From the NCBI GenBank assembly GCA_963702755.1, contig CAVPDZ010000007.1:1-64000 (forward strand): a stretch of 64,000 bases of DNA. Direction: 5' to 3'. A model generated the notes under the pieces. That model ran no database searches. It was not told the DNA's origin and worked only from the letters and a program-made list of their open reading frames with translations. The position numbers and the translations under genes are program-made. Source of the stretch: JAJPKK01 sp963702755 (GTDB lineage Bacteria; Pseudomonadota; Alphaproteobacteria; Rhizobiales; Xanthobacteraceae). This document shows positions 46,741-60,082 of the stretch, one piece after another (within the stretch, counting starts at the first letter, position 1; the number at the start of each line of letters is the position of its first letter).

Positions 46741-48450
46741 ATGATCGTTGGCATCGACCTCGGGACGACCAACAGCCTGGTCGGCGTCTGGCGCGACGGC
46801 GCGGTCTCCCTCATTCCCAATTCTCTTGGCCATTTCCTGACCCCGTCGGCTGTCGGCGTGGGCGACGACGGCTCGATCCTCGTCGGCCTTGCCGCGCGCG
46901 AGCGCCTCGTCACCCATCCGGCGCTGACGGCAGCGACCTTCAAGCGCTACATGGGCACCGACCGGCTGATCTTCGTCGGCGAGAAAGGCTATCGGCCCGA
47001 GGAGCTTTCGGCGCTGGTGCTGCGTTCGCTCAAGGCCGACGCCGAGGCGTTTCTCGGCGAGCCGGTCGAAGAGGCCATCATCACGGTCCCGGCCTACTTC
47101 AACGATATCCAGCGCAAGGCCACCAAGGCGGCGGGCACGCTCGCGGGCCTCAAGGTCGAGCGGCTGTTGACCGAGCCGACCGCGGCGGCACTCGCCTATG
47201 GGCTCAATGCCGACGACCCCGACGAGCTCATTCTCGTCGTCGACCTCGGCGGCGGCACCTTCGACGTGTCGCTGCTGCACCGCTTCGAGGGCGTGGTCGA
47301 GGTGCGCGCGACCGCGGGCGACAGCCGGCTCGGCGGCGAGGATTTCGTCGACGCCATCGTCGCGGCCTTCATGGCGGGGCCGGGCGGCGCGGCCGGCCTG
47401 CCGACCGCCGACGCCCCGATCGTCGGCGCGCTGCGGCGCCAGGCCGAGCTTGCGAAGCGCGCGCTCAGCAACCAGGACCGCACCACCATCTCGGTCGTCC
47501 ACGACGGCAAGCCGATCGAGTGGACGATCTCGCGCGACCAGTTCGACCAGCTCAGCGAGCCGCTGCTGGCGCGGCTGCGCGCGCCGATGGAGCGGGCGCT
47601 GCGCGACGCGCGGGTCGATCCCGACCAGCTCACGCGCATCATTCTCGCCGGCGGCGCGTCGCAGATGCCGTCGTTCCGCCGGCTGATCGCGCGGCTGTTC
47701 CGCCGTCTCCCGGTCTATCAGGTCAATCCCGAGGAGGTGGTGGCGCGCGGCGCGGCGGTGCGTGCAGGTCTCGCCGCTCGCGGCACCGGCCTCGAGGAAA
47801 TGGTGATGACCGATGTCGCGCCGTTCACGCTCGGCATCGAGACCACGATCACGCACGGCAGCGACGTGAGCGGCCGGGTGCGCGGCCAGTTCATGCCGAT
47901 CATCGAGCGCAACACCGTGATCCCGGTGAGCCGCTCGAAGATCGTGTGCACCATCGATGACAATCAGAAGGTGATGGCGCTGCGCGTGTTCCAGGGCGAG
48001 TCGCGCCTCGTCAAGGACAACGTTCCGCTCGGCGAGCTCAAGATCAAGCTGCCGCCGGGTCCGGCCGGCAAGGAGGACGTCGACGTCCGCTTCACCTACG
48101 ACACCAGCGGCCTTCTCGAGGTCCAGGCGACGACCGTCAGCAGCGGCAAGGTCGCGACGCTGGTGATCGAGGGCAATCCCGGCGTGATGACGCCGGAGGA
48201 GATCGCCAAGCGCCTGACCGTCCTCGCCAAGCTCAAGGTGCATCCGCGCGACGACATGGAGAACCGCGCCATCATCGCGCGGGCCGAGCGGCTGTTCGAG
48301 GAGCGGCTCGGCGACACCCGGTCGAGGATCGGTCATTCGCTCGGCGTCCTGACGGCGGCGGTCGAGCGCCAGCAGCCGGACGAAATCGAGGAGGCCCGCA
48401 AGGCCCTCAATGCCCTGCTCGACGAGATCGACCAGAATTTCTTCGTCTGA
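46741..48450 (+). CDS. hscC: Hsp70-class chaperone HscC
   Basis: A 569-residue Hsp70 of the HscC subfamily, shorter than DnaK. The ATPase domain has MIVGIDLGTTNSLVGVWRDG, AIITVPAYFNDIQRKATKAA and VVDLGGGTFDVSLLHRFEGV, then IILAGGASQMPSFRRLIARL. The substrate-binding domain follows (MPIIERNTVIPVSRSKIVCT). The lid is short and the tail ends NQNFFV-like (DEIDQNFFV), without the DnaK EEVD-like end. It is followed by a gene for a J-like membrane protein, as hscC is linked to J-protein genes in E. coli. Confidence 0.93.
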   Translation: MIVGIDLGTTNSLVGVWRDGAVSLIPNSLGHFLTPSAVGVGDDGSILVGLAARERLVTHPALTAATFKRYMGTDRLIFVGEKGYRPEELSALVLRSLKADAEAFLGEPVEEAIITVPAYFNDIQRKATKAAGTLAGLKVERLLTEPTAAALAYGLNADDPDELILVVDLGGGTFDVSLLHRFEGVVEVRATAGDSRLGGEDFVDAIVAAFMAGPGGAAGLPTADAPIVGALRRQAELAKRALSNQDRTTISVVHDGKPIEWTISRDQFDQLSEPLLARLRAPMERALRDARVDPDQLTRIILAGGASQMPSFRRLIARLFRRLPVYQVNPEEVVARGAAVRAGLAARGTGLEEMVMTDVAPFTLGIETTITHGSDVSGRVRGQFMPIIERNTVIPVSRSKIVCTIDDNQKVMALRVFQGESRLVKDNVPLGELKIKLPPGPAGKEDVDVRFTYDTSGLLEVQATTVSSGKVATLVIEGNPGVMTPEEIAKRLTVLAKLKVHPRDDMENRAIIARAERLFEERLGDTRSRIGHSLGVLTAAVERQQPDEIEEARKALNALLDEIDQNFFV

Positions 48451-48458
48451 CGTGCGAA

Positions 48459-48477
48459 ATTTTGGTCGGACCAAAAT
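48459..48477. terminator. Palindrome after hscC, possible terminator
   Basis: ATTTTGGTCGGACCAAAAT is a perfect 9+1+9 inverted repeat nine bases after the hscC stop. It lacks a clear T run, so termination is only possible, not certain. Confidence 0.4.
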
Positions 48478-48478
48478 G

Positions 48479-48554
48479 GTAGGGTGCAATAAGCGAAGCG
48501 CATTGCGCCGCTGAGAGGCCTGTGGCGCAATGCGCTTCGCTTATTGCGCCCTAC
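48479..48554. repeat. REP-like palindrome, family 2
   Basis: The arms GTAGGGTGCAATAAGCGAAG and its complement enclose GCGCATTGCGCC / GGCGCAATGCGC. The same core, GGCGCAATA..GCTTCGC..TATTGCGCC, occurs at 19102-19131. It lies between hscC and its J-like neighbour. Confidence 0.85.
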
Positions 48555-48588
48555 GATTACCGAGGGCCTTCTGTCAGGTAGCGCGGCG

Positions 48589-49717
48589 ATGTGGGATGAA
48601 TTGGGCATCGGTCCAAGCGACGATCCAAAGACGATTCGCCGCGCTTATGCGGCGCGCCTGAAGACGCTCGACCCCGACCGCGACCCGGTCGCATTCGCCC
48701 GCTTGCGCTCGGCATTGGAATGGGCGTTGGGCCACAGCACGGAAGGCGGTCCGCGGGCGCGGCCGATTTTCGACGCGGAGGCCGTTCGGCCGCAGCCGGC
48801 ACCGGCGCGTCCACCTCAGCGCCCGAGCGAGCACCCGAGAGGTCGTCCAGACGGCACCGGGCTTCGATCGGGGCGTTTCGGCAAACGACATGCAGTGGGT
48901 GTCGCCGCTGACGGCGGAGGACGAAGCCCGCGACCGCGACATGCTCCGCGAACTCGAGGCCGCCCTCCGGCGAGGCAACGCCGTCGAGGCCGCCGAGAGC
49001 TACAAGCGCGCGGCAGCCAGCGGCGCGCTGTCGATCGACGGCACCCCCGTCATGTTGCATCGGCTGCTCGGCGTCATCGCGGACGACACGACACTTGAAG
49101 GACAGATGTTCCGCGATCTCGCGACGTCGCTCGCGTGGAACCGGCTCGACGGCCCGGCCGCGAATGACCCCGCGCTCTATCAGAAGATCAACGAGCGAAT
49201 GGCTGCCGAGGAGTGGTACGACGGCCTCGTCACGAGCGCCGCGCGCGGCGGCGGGCCCCATGAGCGCTACTACGCGCGCCTGCTGCTCAAGCGCCGCGGC
49301 CGCTTCTTCATGCAGGGCAATTCCGCCAAGGTGCGGGCCATGCTGACGGCCTATCGGGTCCACGCGCAGCATCTCGGGCAGCGCATCGATCCGGCATGGG
49401 TGGCACGGCTCGAACGCCGGCTGCGTCGCCGCGAGATCGCGTGGCTCACGCTGGGCTGCCTCGTCCTGGCATGGGCCGTGATCACCGCCATTCCGCTGCT
49501 GATCGGGTTGGTGCTGGCCTATGCCCAGATGACGCCGCCGGCGCTGTGGGGGATCGGCGTGCTCCTCATCGTGCTGTTGATGCTGAACCTCGGCCGGCGG
49601 CTCGTCACGCTGTTCCGCCTCGCCGTGCCCGAGCGCTGGCGTCTCGGCATCGGCAAAGGCTGGCAGGCGATGACGGCGCGGCTCCGCGGACTGCCGGCCG
49701 CGTTGCGGCGCAAGTAG
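48589..49717 (+). CDS. J-domain-like membrane protein, probable HscC partner, one frameshift
   Basis: About 375 residues. The N-terminus (MWDELGIGPSDDPKTIRRAY, then AARLKTLDPDRDPVAFARLR) has the helix pattern of a J domain, but the HPD tripeptide that activates Hsp70 is not present; DPD or RDP occupies that place. After a Pro/Arg-rich linker the frame slips near 48840 and continues VVQTAPGFDRGVSANDMQWV. A helical region and two C-terminal membrane helices follow (IAWLTLGCLVLAWAVITAIP; LWGIGVLLIVLLMLNLG). The pairing with hscC resembles E. coli hscC and djlC, so a co-chaperone role is inferred. Confidence 0.72.
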
Positions 49718-49732
49718 CCAGACCGCAGCCGT

Positions 49733-49993
49733 TCAATGCTGGGGAACGTAATGAGGCCGCGACTCGGGAGTATCGACGCTCGCGCGCTGCTGCACGAGGT
49801 TCTGGAGGCACTGGTTGTATTCCGGCGTGCCGTAGGTGTAGCCGGCCGACTGACATTTGGTGTCGTCGTCGGCTGCGGATGCCTGGGTCGAGCCGCCAAA
49901 TCCGAACGAGCTGAGATTGAGCGAAGAGGAGCCGCAGCCGGCGAGCAGCGTCGCGAGCCCGATGGCGATGGCAGCGGCCCCAATTGCCTTCAT
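49733..49993 (-). CDS. Small lipoprotein, unknown function
   Basis: An 86-residue protein with a signal peptide and lipobox LAGC (lipidated Cys20), a Ser/Gly-rich spacer and a short C-terminal domain with two Cys (TKCQSAGYTYGTPEYNQCLQ) that could form a disulfide. The ATG follows GAGGGGAAAAG. The CxSxGYxxGTPxYxxC pattern is common in small alphaproteobacterial lipoproteins, as I recall. No function is known. Confidence 0.82.
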   Translation of the reverse strand: MKAIGAAAIAIGLATLLAGCGSSSLNLSSFGFGGSTQASAADDDTKCQSAGYTYGTPEYNQCLQNLVQQRASVDTPESRPHYVPQH

Positions 49994-50065
49994 CTTTTCC
50001 CCTCTTCAAGCGGCGATCCGCTTTCGCCCTGATCCTCCGACGCGGATCGCCGATAGCTTCATAGT

Positions 50066-50839
50066 CTAGTGGAGAACCTGCTTGAGGAAGCGCTCCATGG
50101 CGACCTTGTACTCGCGATCGGCGCGCTCTTCGGAGGCGTTCTGCGGATGCGTGAACGCGTGGGTCGCGCCGCTGTAAAGGTCAAGCTCCCAGTCGACCTT
50201 GGCGGCGCGCATATGTCCGATCAAAGTGTTGACCTCCTCGAGCGGGGCGACCGGATCTTCGGCGCCATGCAGGATGAGGACACGCCCCTTGATATTCTTG
50301 GCATTTTCTGCGGCAAAATTGCGGAAAGAGCCGTGCACAGAAATGAGGCCGACGACGGGAGCGGCGGTCTCGACGAATTCGACCCCGACGGTGCCGCCGA
50401 AGCAGTAGCCGACAACGGCAATCTTGGTCGCGTCGACCATCGGGTTGGCCTTGAGCACGTCGAAGCCCGCGATCGCGCGGGCCCGCATCAGCGCGCGGTT
50501 TTCATTGTAGATCGTGATGAGCTTCGTCATTTCCGGCACGTCCTTGGGAACAATGCCCTTGCCGAAAATGTCCTCGGCGAACACCACATAGCCGAGCGAG
50601 GCGATCAACTCGGCGTCCTTCAGGGTGCCCGCGGAGAAGCCGGAGCGGTCGTGGGCCATCAGCACGCCCGGGCGTTTTCCCGTGACGGCATCGTCATAGA
50701 CGAGATAGCCCGAGAGCTGCGTATTGCCTTCCTTGTAGTCGATCCACTGGGTCTTGATCGCAGCGTGCGCGCTGCCGACCTGCACGGCGCAGGCAAGGGC
50801 TGCGGCGAGAACGAACGACGTCGAGCGTTTGATGTTCAT
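50066..50839 (-). CDS. Exported dienelactone hydrolase family protein
   Basis: A 257-residue alpha/beta hydrolase with a signal peptide ending VGSAHA. The dienelactone-hydrolase nucleophile is a Cys (Cys146) in VVGYCFGGTVGVEF; the Asp lies in ILHGAEDPVAPLEEV and the His in YSGATHAFTHPQNA, completing the triad. The start at 50839 is set by GGGAGGATACAC directly upstream. The substrate is unknown; many members act on esters other than dienelactone. Confidence 0.9.
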   Translation of the reverse strand: MNIKRSTSFVLAAALACAVQVGSAHAAIKTQWIDYKEGNTQLSGYLVYDDAVTGKRPGVLMAHDRSGFSAGTLKDAELIASLGYVVFAEDIFGKGIVPKDVPEMTKLITIYNENRALMRARAIAGFDVLKANPMVDATKIAVVGYCFGGTVGVEFVETAAPVVGLISVHGSFRNFAAENAKNIKGRVLILHGAEDPVAPLEEVNTLIGHMRAAKVDWELDLYSGATHAFTHPQNASEERADREYKVAMERFLKQVLH

Positions 50840-50940
50840 GTGTATCCTCCCGAGTGCGTCTTTGCGCACCGGCGAGGATTGCAGATTTTCGCACCGAGGG
50901 CACGCGGCAAATGCGGGCGTACGGCTTTCGCGTCGCCACG

Positions 50941-50975
50941 AAAAAAGCCGCCGCGGTTTCCCGCGGCGGCTTTTT
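50941..50975 (-). terminator. rRNA operon terminator
   Basis: On the minus strand AAAAAGCCGCCGCGG and CCGCGGCGGCTTTTTT form a perfect GC stem with a GAAA-type loop and a T6 tail, 60 bases after 5S. Confidence 0.95.
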
Positions 50976-51034
50976 CAATTCGTTTCCATCAATGGAAAAC
51001 AGGATCGTGATGAGGAGATTTCCGTCCTTCGCAG

Positions 51035-51150
51035 GCCTGGCAGCGACCTACTCTTCCAAGTCTTGAGACTTAGTACCATCGGCGCTGGGGAGTTTAACGG
51101 CCGAGTTCGGGATGGGATCGGGTACTTGCTCCCCGCGAGAACCACCAGGC
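51035..51150 (-). rRNA. rrf: 5S ribosomal RNA
   Basis: A 116-base 5S RNA whose ends GCCTGGTGGT and GCTGCCAGGC pair. The internal block CCGAACTCGGCCGTTAAACT is diagnostic. It is the last RNA of the minus-strand operon. Confidence 0.95.
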
Positions 51151-51238
51151 CGGCGAAAGACGGAACAGGAGTCGGTAACAACTCCTGGAAGCAAGCTGGC
51201 GCTGTCATTGATCGAAGAACCATTCATCGAAGAACCCG

Positions 51239-51291
51239 TGATCTGATGACTGACATCTGATCACTGGTTCCTGGAATGGGTATTGGAAATG

Positions 51292-51292
<1 letters not shown>
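51239..51292 (-). other. 3' strand of pre-23S processing stem with heptad arm
   Basis: On the minus strand CTTGATCGTTCTCATT and AATACCCAT just after mature 23S pair with the complementary bases before its 5' end (54103-54130). Beyond these, CCAGTGATCAGATGTCAG continues in 7-base NNATCAG steps and can pair with the CTGATNN steps at 54130-54165. Confidence 0.7.
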
Positions 51293-54110
<2,818 letters not shown>

Positions 54111-54129
54111 TCTCATTATCAATACCCAT

Positions 54130-54295
54130 CACAGGGATCAGAAATCAGGTATCAGTAATCAGGAAGCCTGATTATTGACGGCTGATTTTCCGTTCCTCGG
54201 ACAAGCATCGATATATTCTTTCATTCCGGAATCGAACGGCCGACCATCGGCAATCATTTCTGATCACTGATGGCTGACCACTGATTCCTGAAATG
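54130..54295. repeat. Heptad-palindrome element in 23S/tRNA-Ala spacer
   Basis: The left arm, 54130-54163 (GGGATCAGAAATCAGGTATC...), and right arm, 54250-54292 (CTGATCACTGATGGCTGACC...), are imperfect inverts with 7-base periodicity around a loop of about 85 bases. The left arm can alternatively pair with 51239-51275 as part of the pre-23S stem. Confidence 0.8.
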
Positions 54296-54652
54296 GAAAG
54301 ACCAGCTTGCTTCGAGATCGTTCCAACGGCACGCGCGGTCAGGCGGCGCCGGCTGATGCATACGGACCGCGGCGGCTTACGATCCGCAGATCGAAATCTG
54401 CGGATGTGACGGCCGACTGCAGGCGCATACATGGGAGTGCGAACCGCCCTGGCTTGCGCCTGGACGGACTCGGAGCGATCTCCTCTTCACGATGTCAAAC
54501 AACACGCGAACGCCCCGGCAGAAGCCGGAGCGTGCGCGAATTTCGAATATCCTGGACGAGCAGAGCCGGCGGCGCGCACATTCTCGCACGGATCGCGGCG
54601 GTCAACGGACCAGTATCAGATGTCGATCAGATCAAAGGTCCCGGAGCGGGTC

Positions 54653-54728
54653 TGGTGGAGCCAGACGGGATCGAACCGACGACCTCCTGCTTGCAAAGCA
54701 GGCGCTCTCCCAACTGAGCTATGGCCCC
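54653..54728 (-). tRNA. tRNA-Ala(TGC)
   Basis: 76 bases, GGGGCCATAGCTCAGTTGGG to an encoded CCA. The anticodon stem CTGCT/AGCAG with loop TTTGCAA gives anticodon TGC. This is the standard rRNA-spacer tRNA. Confidence 0.97.
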
Positions 54729-54807
54729 GTCAGAGGTCTGAAATCAGTGATCAGTAATCAGAATGTGCCCATCTCTGATTACTGATGACTGATCCCTGAC
54801 TCCTGAA
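54729..54807. repeat. Heptad hairpin between tRNA-Ala and tRNA-Ile
   Basis: Arms of 33 bases: AAATCAGTGATCAGTAATCA and its near-complement TGATTACTGATGACTGATCC, around a loop of about nine bases. It fills the whole space between the two tRNAs. Confidence 0.85.
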
Positions 54808-54809
54808 AC

Positions 54810-54886
54810 TGGTGGGCCTGGGAAGACTTGAACTTCCGACCTCACGCTTATCAAGCGCGCGCTCTAACCAACTGAGCTACAAGCCC
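54810..54886 (-). tRNA. tRNA-Ile(GAT)
   Basis: 77 bases, GGGCTTGTAGCTCAGTTGGT to an encoded CCA. The anticodon loop TTGATAA gives anticodon GAT. It lies between 16S and tRNA-Ala in the usual order. Confidence 0.97.
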
Positions 54887-54887
54887 G

Positions 54888-54970
54888 TGCCAGGTATCAG
54901 TCATCAGTAATCAGTGATCAGAAACATGTGTCCCTCTGATTACCGAGTACTGACCACCAATTCCTGCCCT
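54888..54970. repeat. Heptad hairpin between tRNA-Ile and 16S
   Basis: The left arm CAGGTATCAGTCATCAGTAA and onward in 7-base steps pairs imperfectly with CTCTGATTACCGAGTACTGA and CCACCAATTCCTG. The loop is about ten bases. Confidence 0.82.
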
Positions 54971-55018
54971 GGGCTCGTCCAAGAAGAAAGAGAAGCGTAG
55001 ACGGCGGTGTCCCGCAAA

Positions 55019-55163
55019 TGGAGGTCAGAAATCCAAGGACCAGCGATCTGGCGATCGCAGTCCGGATCCTGCCTCCAGGTTGTTCCTAAGCGCTGGGAAA
55101 GAAGCGAAATCCAGCAAGGATCATTTCTGATCCCTGACGATTGATCTCTGACCTCTAATTCCG
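55019..55163. repeat. Heptad-like arms downstream of 16S
   Basis: The left arm GGAGGTCAGAAATCC (55019-) and the right arm GATCATTTCTGATCCCTGAC through CTCTGACCTC (55118-55157) form a looser, degenerate member of the same family, with about 80 bases of loop, just after the 16S 3' end. Confidence 0.6.
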
Positions 55164-55166
55164 AGC

Positions 55167-56662
<1,496 letters not shown>

Positions 56663-57074
56663 TGGAGAGAACTTGTTCCGGCTGATCACAACGTTTGACG
56701 AGGTCCCACCTTGACCCACGCAACGACACGCGAATGCCGCCGCATGGACTTGGTGTTGACCTGAAACGTGTACCGCCGAAGTCTCTTCCGACCGCATGGC
56801 ACGAGGATTGCTTCCCAAAATCAGCGACTGCTACGCTGCCGATCTGAGAGGCGCCCCATGAACATGCGGCCCGCAAGGACTCCGCCGTCCACGTTTCTCT
56901 TTCTTCCAATTCACCTGTCAAACAGCCCGAGGCAAAAGCATGCCCCCTCTCCGGGGTACCGGAGAGCCGCCGAAGCCTAAGCCCCCGACTACCTGTCGGA
57001 GGCAGTTCACCGCTATCAGTGAGGAGCTTCGAAGGCGCGCCATCGCACCGAGCAGCGGCGCGCCGTGTGGCCGG

Positions 57075-57104
57075 TATATAGGCTTCACCCTCCGAACTTG
57101 TCAA
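57075..57104 (-). promoter_or_regulatory. rRNA operon promoter
   Basis: On the minus strand TTGACA (57099-57104) and TATATA (57075-57080) are separated by 18 bases, about 410 bases upstream of mature 16S. This is the best sigma70 match in the region. Confidence 0.75.
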
Positions 57105-57638
57105 CCATGTCACTGAGAGAATTTTTGACAGATTTCTGTCAGCTCTGCGTCGACTATTTCGAGCCTGCCAAACGTCCGGTTTAGCCCTCTATCGCCGCCG
57201 TCTTCGCCGCGAACAGCCGATCTCAGAACCGCGCCGGGCTGGTGCATATCCTGTTGATGGATGCCTCTCGCGCTATTGACTGACGCATCCCAGCAACACC
57301 GCGCGACAATGCCAACAGTGCGGCCGCAGGTGCCGCACTCCAGCCACAATTTTCCGAGCACCTTGCGCATCGGGGAGAACACCGGACGCAGCGGTCCGGC
57401 TTCGTTGGGCGACTGACCCAAAATAGCAATGCCTCGGATGTCCGGGGTCGACAGCTGATCCGTCGGCGCGCTCCATCATGGGAAGATGGCGCGTCGGGAT
57501 TTGGTAGCGATCGAATTTCGTAGCGATCAAAGAAGTTGATCGGTACGATGGTGATCGGACAGGCGGTCGATCTGCGCGTTCGGGGTGGGACTGGGGCAAG
57601 CGGTTCGCGAGGGCCGCTTGGTAGGGACGGGGGGACGA
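57105..57638. other. Region between rRNA promoter and M23 gene
   Basis: About 530 bases without a supportable gene. A perfect palindrome TGACAGATTTCTGTCA (57126-57141) lies 22 bases upstream of the rRNA -35 box. A minus-strand frame here (57110-57421) has a short Cys-rich segment (LWLECGTCGRTVG), but with no ribosome site or wider support I do not call it. Confidence 0.45.
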
Positions 57639-59585
57639 GTGGATCACGCAAAAGCGCGCAATTCCTCTACATCCAAAGGGATCACAATCGACCTCGGCAA
57701 TGAACCGCCGTTGTCCGTCGATGGTGGCCTGCGCAGCGATTTCGATCGTCGCCGCGTCTCGGTGCGCTGGCTCAGCGGCACGATTCTCACCGGCCTCTGC
57801 GGTGCCGCGCTCATGGGCGGCGCGGTTTTTGGCTCTCTCGACGGCCAGGCCCATTTCGCCGCCAATTGGGAGCGCTTCGAGACGGCGCAACGCGGGAACG
57901 CCGCCAACCGCGCCGTCGCCCGCAAAAGCGACCGCCTGCCGCCGATCGCCGAAATCAATTCGGCGCGCCGCATCATCCGCACCACAGCCATGCTCAAGCG
58001 CGGCGACACCGAGGTGCCGCGGGTCAAGCCGTACGTGCGTGTCTCGAGCAACCTCGCGCTCTCGGTGACGGAAATCTCCGCCAATATCCCGCGCTTCAAT
58101 CCGCAGCGCATGATGGTCGACGACACCGAGACCGCCGAAGAAGGTCGTCCCGACGCCGCGCCGGACGCGGAAGTCTCGTTCGTCACCCGCGATCTTGGCG
58201 GCGCGATGCCGCGCTTGCGGCTTGCCGCGTTGGTGCCGTTCGACCAGGTCATGAGCCGGGTGCGCGACGCCGCCGGGTGGACCGGCGCGACGCCCTCGCA
58301 ATTCTCCCTTGCCAGTGTCGATCCCGGCCGCATGGCCTATGCGGCCGAGCCCCCCGCCGATCTCTACGGCGCGTTCGAGCGGATCGTGCCCGAAAACATC
58401 ACCATGCTGCCGAAAACGGCGCCACAGGCGAACGGCGGCGGCAGTGCCAACGAGCGCACCATACCGATCAAGAAGGGCGACACCCTCGCCGCCCTCCTGC
58501 GCGACCTCGGCGCGACCCCGGAAGAGATCAAGTCGATTGCCGCCCTCCTGGGCGCGCGCGCCCGCGACGGCAACCTGCGGGACGGCCAGAAGCTGCGGGT
58601 CCTGCTGTCGCCGGTACGCGGCAATGCGCGCATGCAGCCGGTCCGCGTCGTACTCGTCGGCGAGACCTCGGTCGAAGCGGTCGTGGCATTGTCGGACATG
58701 GGGGGCTACGTCAGCGTCGACGTCCAAAGCGCCGAGACCGCCTCGGTCGCCCAGGCCGAAGACGATGACGATGACGATGATGGGTCGGGTGTGCGGCTCT
58801 ACCAGAGCATCTACGAGACGGCGCTGCGCAACGAGGTGCCGCGTAACGTCATCGACGAACTGATCCGGGTCTATTCCTACGACGTCGATTTCCAGCGCAA
58901 GGCCAAGGCCGGCGACGCACTCGAGGTTCTCTACGCCGGCGAGGACGACGGCACCCATCCCGAAGTGCTGTATGCGTCGCTGACGGTCGGCGGCGAGGGC
59001 AAGAAATTCTACCGCTACCTGTCATCCGACGACAGCATCGTCGACTACTATGACGAGACCGGAAAGAGCGCGAAGAAGTTCCTGGTCCGCAAGCCGGTCA
59101 ACGACGGCATCATGCGGTCCGGCTTCGGATCGCGCCGTCACCCGATCCTCGGCTACACCAAGATGCATACCGGCGTTGACTGGGCCGCGCCGATGGGAAC
59201 GCCGATCTATGCATCAGGCAACGGCGTTCTCGAGAAGGCGGGCTGGGAATCGGGCTACGGCAAGTACATCCGCATCAAGCACAACAACGGTTACGAGACC
59301 GCCTATGGCCACATGACCGCCTTCGCGCGCGGCATGGAGCCGGGCACGAAAGTGCGCCAGGGCCAGGTGATCGGCTATGTCGGCTCGACCGGCCTTTCGA
59401 CCGGCGCGCATGTGCACTACGAAATCCTGGTCAACGGGCGCTTTGTCGATCCGATGCGCATCAAGCTGCCGCGCGGACGCGTGCTCGAAGGGACGATGCT
59501 GACCTCCTTCGAGCAGGAGCGCGACCGGATCGAGGGAATGATGTCGCAGCCGAATTCCCGTCCCGCCGCCATCGCCAAGCGCTGA
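57639..59585 (+). CDS. Membrane-anchored M23 family metallopeptidase
   Basis: A 648-residue cell-wall endopeptidase-type protein. After a short cytoplasmic tail (DLGNEPPLSVDGG) there is one membrane helix (WLSGTILTGLCGAALMGGAV). A long periplasmic region contains a LysM/OapA-like segment (TIPIKKGDTLAALLRDLGAT). The C-terminal M23 domain carries the zinc ligands in GSRRHPILGYTKMHTGVDWA (His, Asp) and GAHVHYEILVNGRFVDP (His). I take the GTG at 57639, which follows GGGGGACGA; an in-frame ATG at 57585 is possible. An Asp-rich stretch (EDDDDDDDG) precedes the catalytic part. Confidence 0.92.
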   Translation: MDHAKARNSSTSKGITIDLGNEPPLSVDGGLRSDFDRRRVSVRWLSGTILTGLCGAALMGGAVFGSLDGQAHFAANWERFETAQRGNAANRAVARKSDRLPPIAEINSARRIIRTTAMLKRGDTEVPRVKPYVRVSSNLALSVTEISANIPRFNPQRMMVDDTETAEEGRPDAAPDAEVSFVTRDLGGAMPRLRLAALVPFDQVMSRVRDAAGWTGATPSQFSLASVDPGRMAYAAEPPADLYGAFERIVPENITMLPKTAPQANGGGSANERTIPIKKGDTLAALLRDLGATPEEIKSIAALLGARARDGNLRDGQKLRVLLSPVRGNARMQPVRVVLVGETSVEAVVALSDMGGYVSVDVQSAETASVAQAEDDDDDDDGSGVRLYQSIYETALRNEVPRNVIDELIRVYSYDVDFQRKAKAGDALEVLYAGEDDGTHPEVLYASLTVGGEGKKFYRYLSSDDSIVDYYDETGKSAKKFLVRKPVNDGIMRSGFGSRRHPILGYTKMHTGVDWAAPMGTPIYASGNGVLEKAGWESGYGKYIRIKHNNGYETAYGHMTAFARGMEPGTKVRQGQVIGYVGSTGLSTGAHVHYEILVNGRFVDPMRIKLPRGRVLEGTMLTSFEQERDRIEGMMSQPNSRPAAIAKR

Positions 59586-59588
59586 TCC

Positions 59589-59948
59589 GTGTCGCGCCAA
59601 CCGACCGATCCGGCTGCGGCAGCCGGACCGATGATCCGGGTTCAATCAAGCCGGGTGTGGGCGCTGTTTCGCTGGCATTTCACGAAGCTCTTGTTTCCAA
59701 GCCACCTGTCCGCGGATCGGCTCGGCATCACGCTCGTGGACGTGGAGTTCTGGCTCACACCATGGAAGCGGCAGGACGAGCATCTGCCGATGTCGCATCT
59801 CGCCGAGGTCACGCATAACCGGGGCCTCATCTGGGATTCGATCTCGATCGAAAGCAGCGGCGGACTCAACCCGCTCTTTGTGGAGGGCCTGCGCAAAGGG
59901 GCGGCCAAGCGTTTCGTCGAACAGGTGCGCGCCTGGATGAACGTGTAG
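59589..59948 (+). CDS. Small protein with bacterial PH-like fold (inferred)
   Basis: 119 residues starting at GTG three bases after the M23 stop, so probably co-translated. The pattern SADRLGITLVDVEFWLTPWK, LPMSHLAEVTHNRGLIWDSI and SIESSGGLNPLFVEGLRKGA, followed by a final amphipathic helix, suits a bacterial PH-like domain. There is no signal peptide. The function is unknown; the tight linkage suggests a role with the peptidase. Confidence 0.7.
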   Translation: MSRQPTDPAAAAGPMIRVQSSRVWALFRWHFTKLLFPSHLSADRLGITLVDVEFWLTPWKRQDEHLPMSHLAEVTHNRGLIWDSISIESSGGLNPLFVEGLRKGAAKRFVEQVRAWMNV

Positions 59949-60082
59949 CGCAGGTCGCTCTCGCCACCTGACGCCGCCGGTGGCCGGGGCGATCCGCGGC
60001 GCGGTGGCACCGTCTGCTGCTCCGCTCTATAACAGCCGTCCTGGGCACGCGACGTGCGGGCGAGGTCGGGAAGCTTCTCACA

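Noticed and set aside
46648..48489. 613-codon minus-strand frame opposite hscC
   Set aside because: It mirrors the Hsp70 codons, is rich in Arg/Asp/His and has no recognisable domain.
54130..54970. Regularly spaced short repeats that at first look like a CRISPR array
   Set aside because: The repeated unit is 7 bases, the arms are inverted rather than direct, there are no unique spacers of even length, and the copies flank tRNA genes. No cas gene is in the window.
57110..57421. Minus-strand frame with a CxxC-like segment (LECGTCGRTVG) upstream of the rRNA operon
   Set aside because: It has a single short motif, no ribosome site and overlaps the rRNA promoter region.
57273..58958. 561-codon minus-strand frame opposite the M23 peptidase gene
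   Set aside because: Shadow of a gene with clear catalytic motifs on the plus strand.
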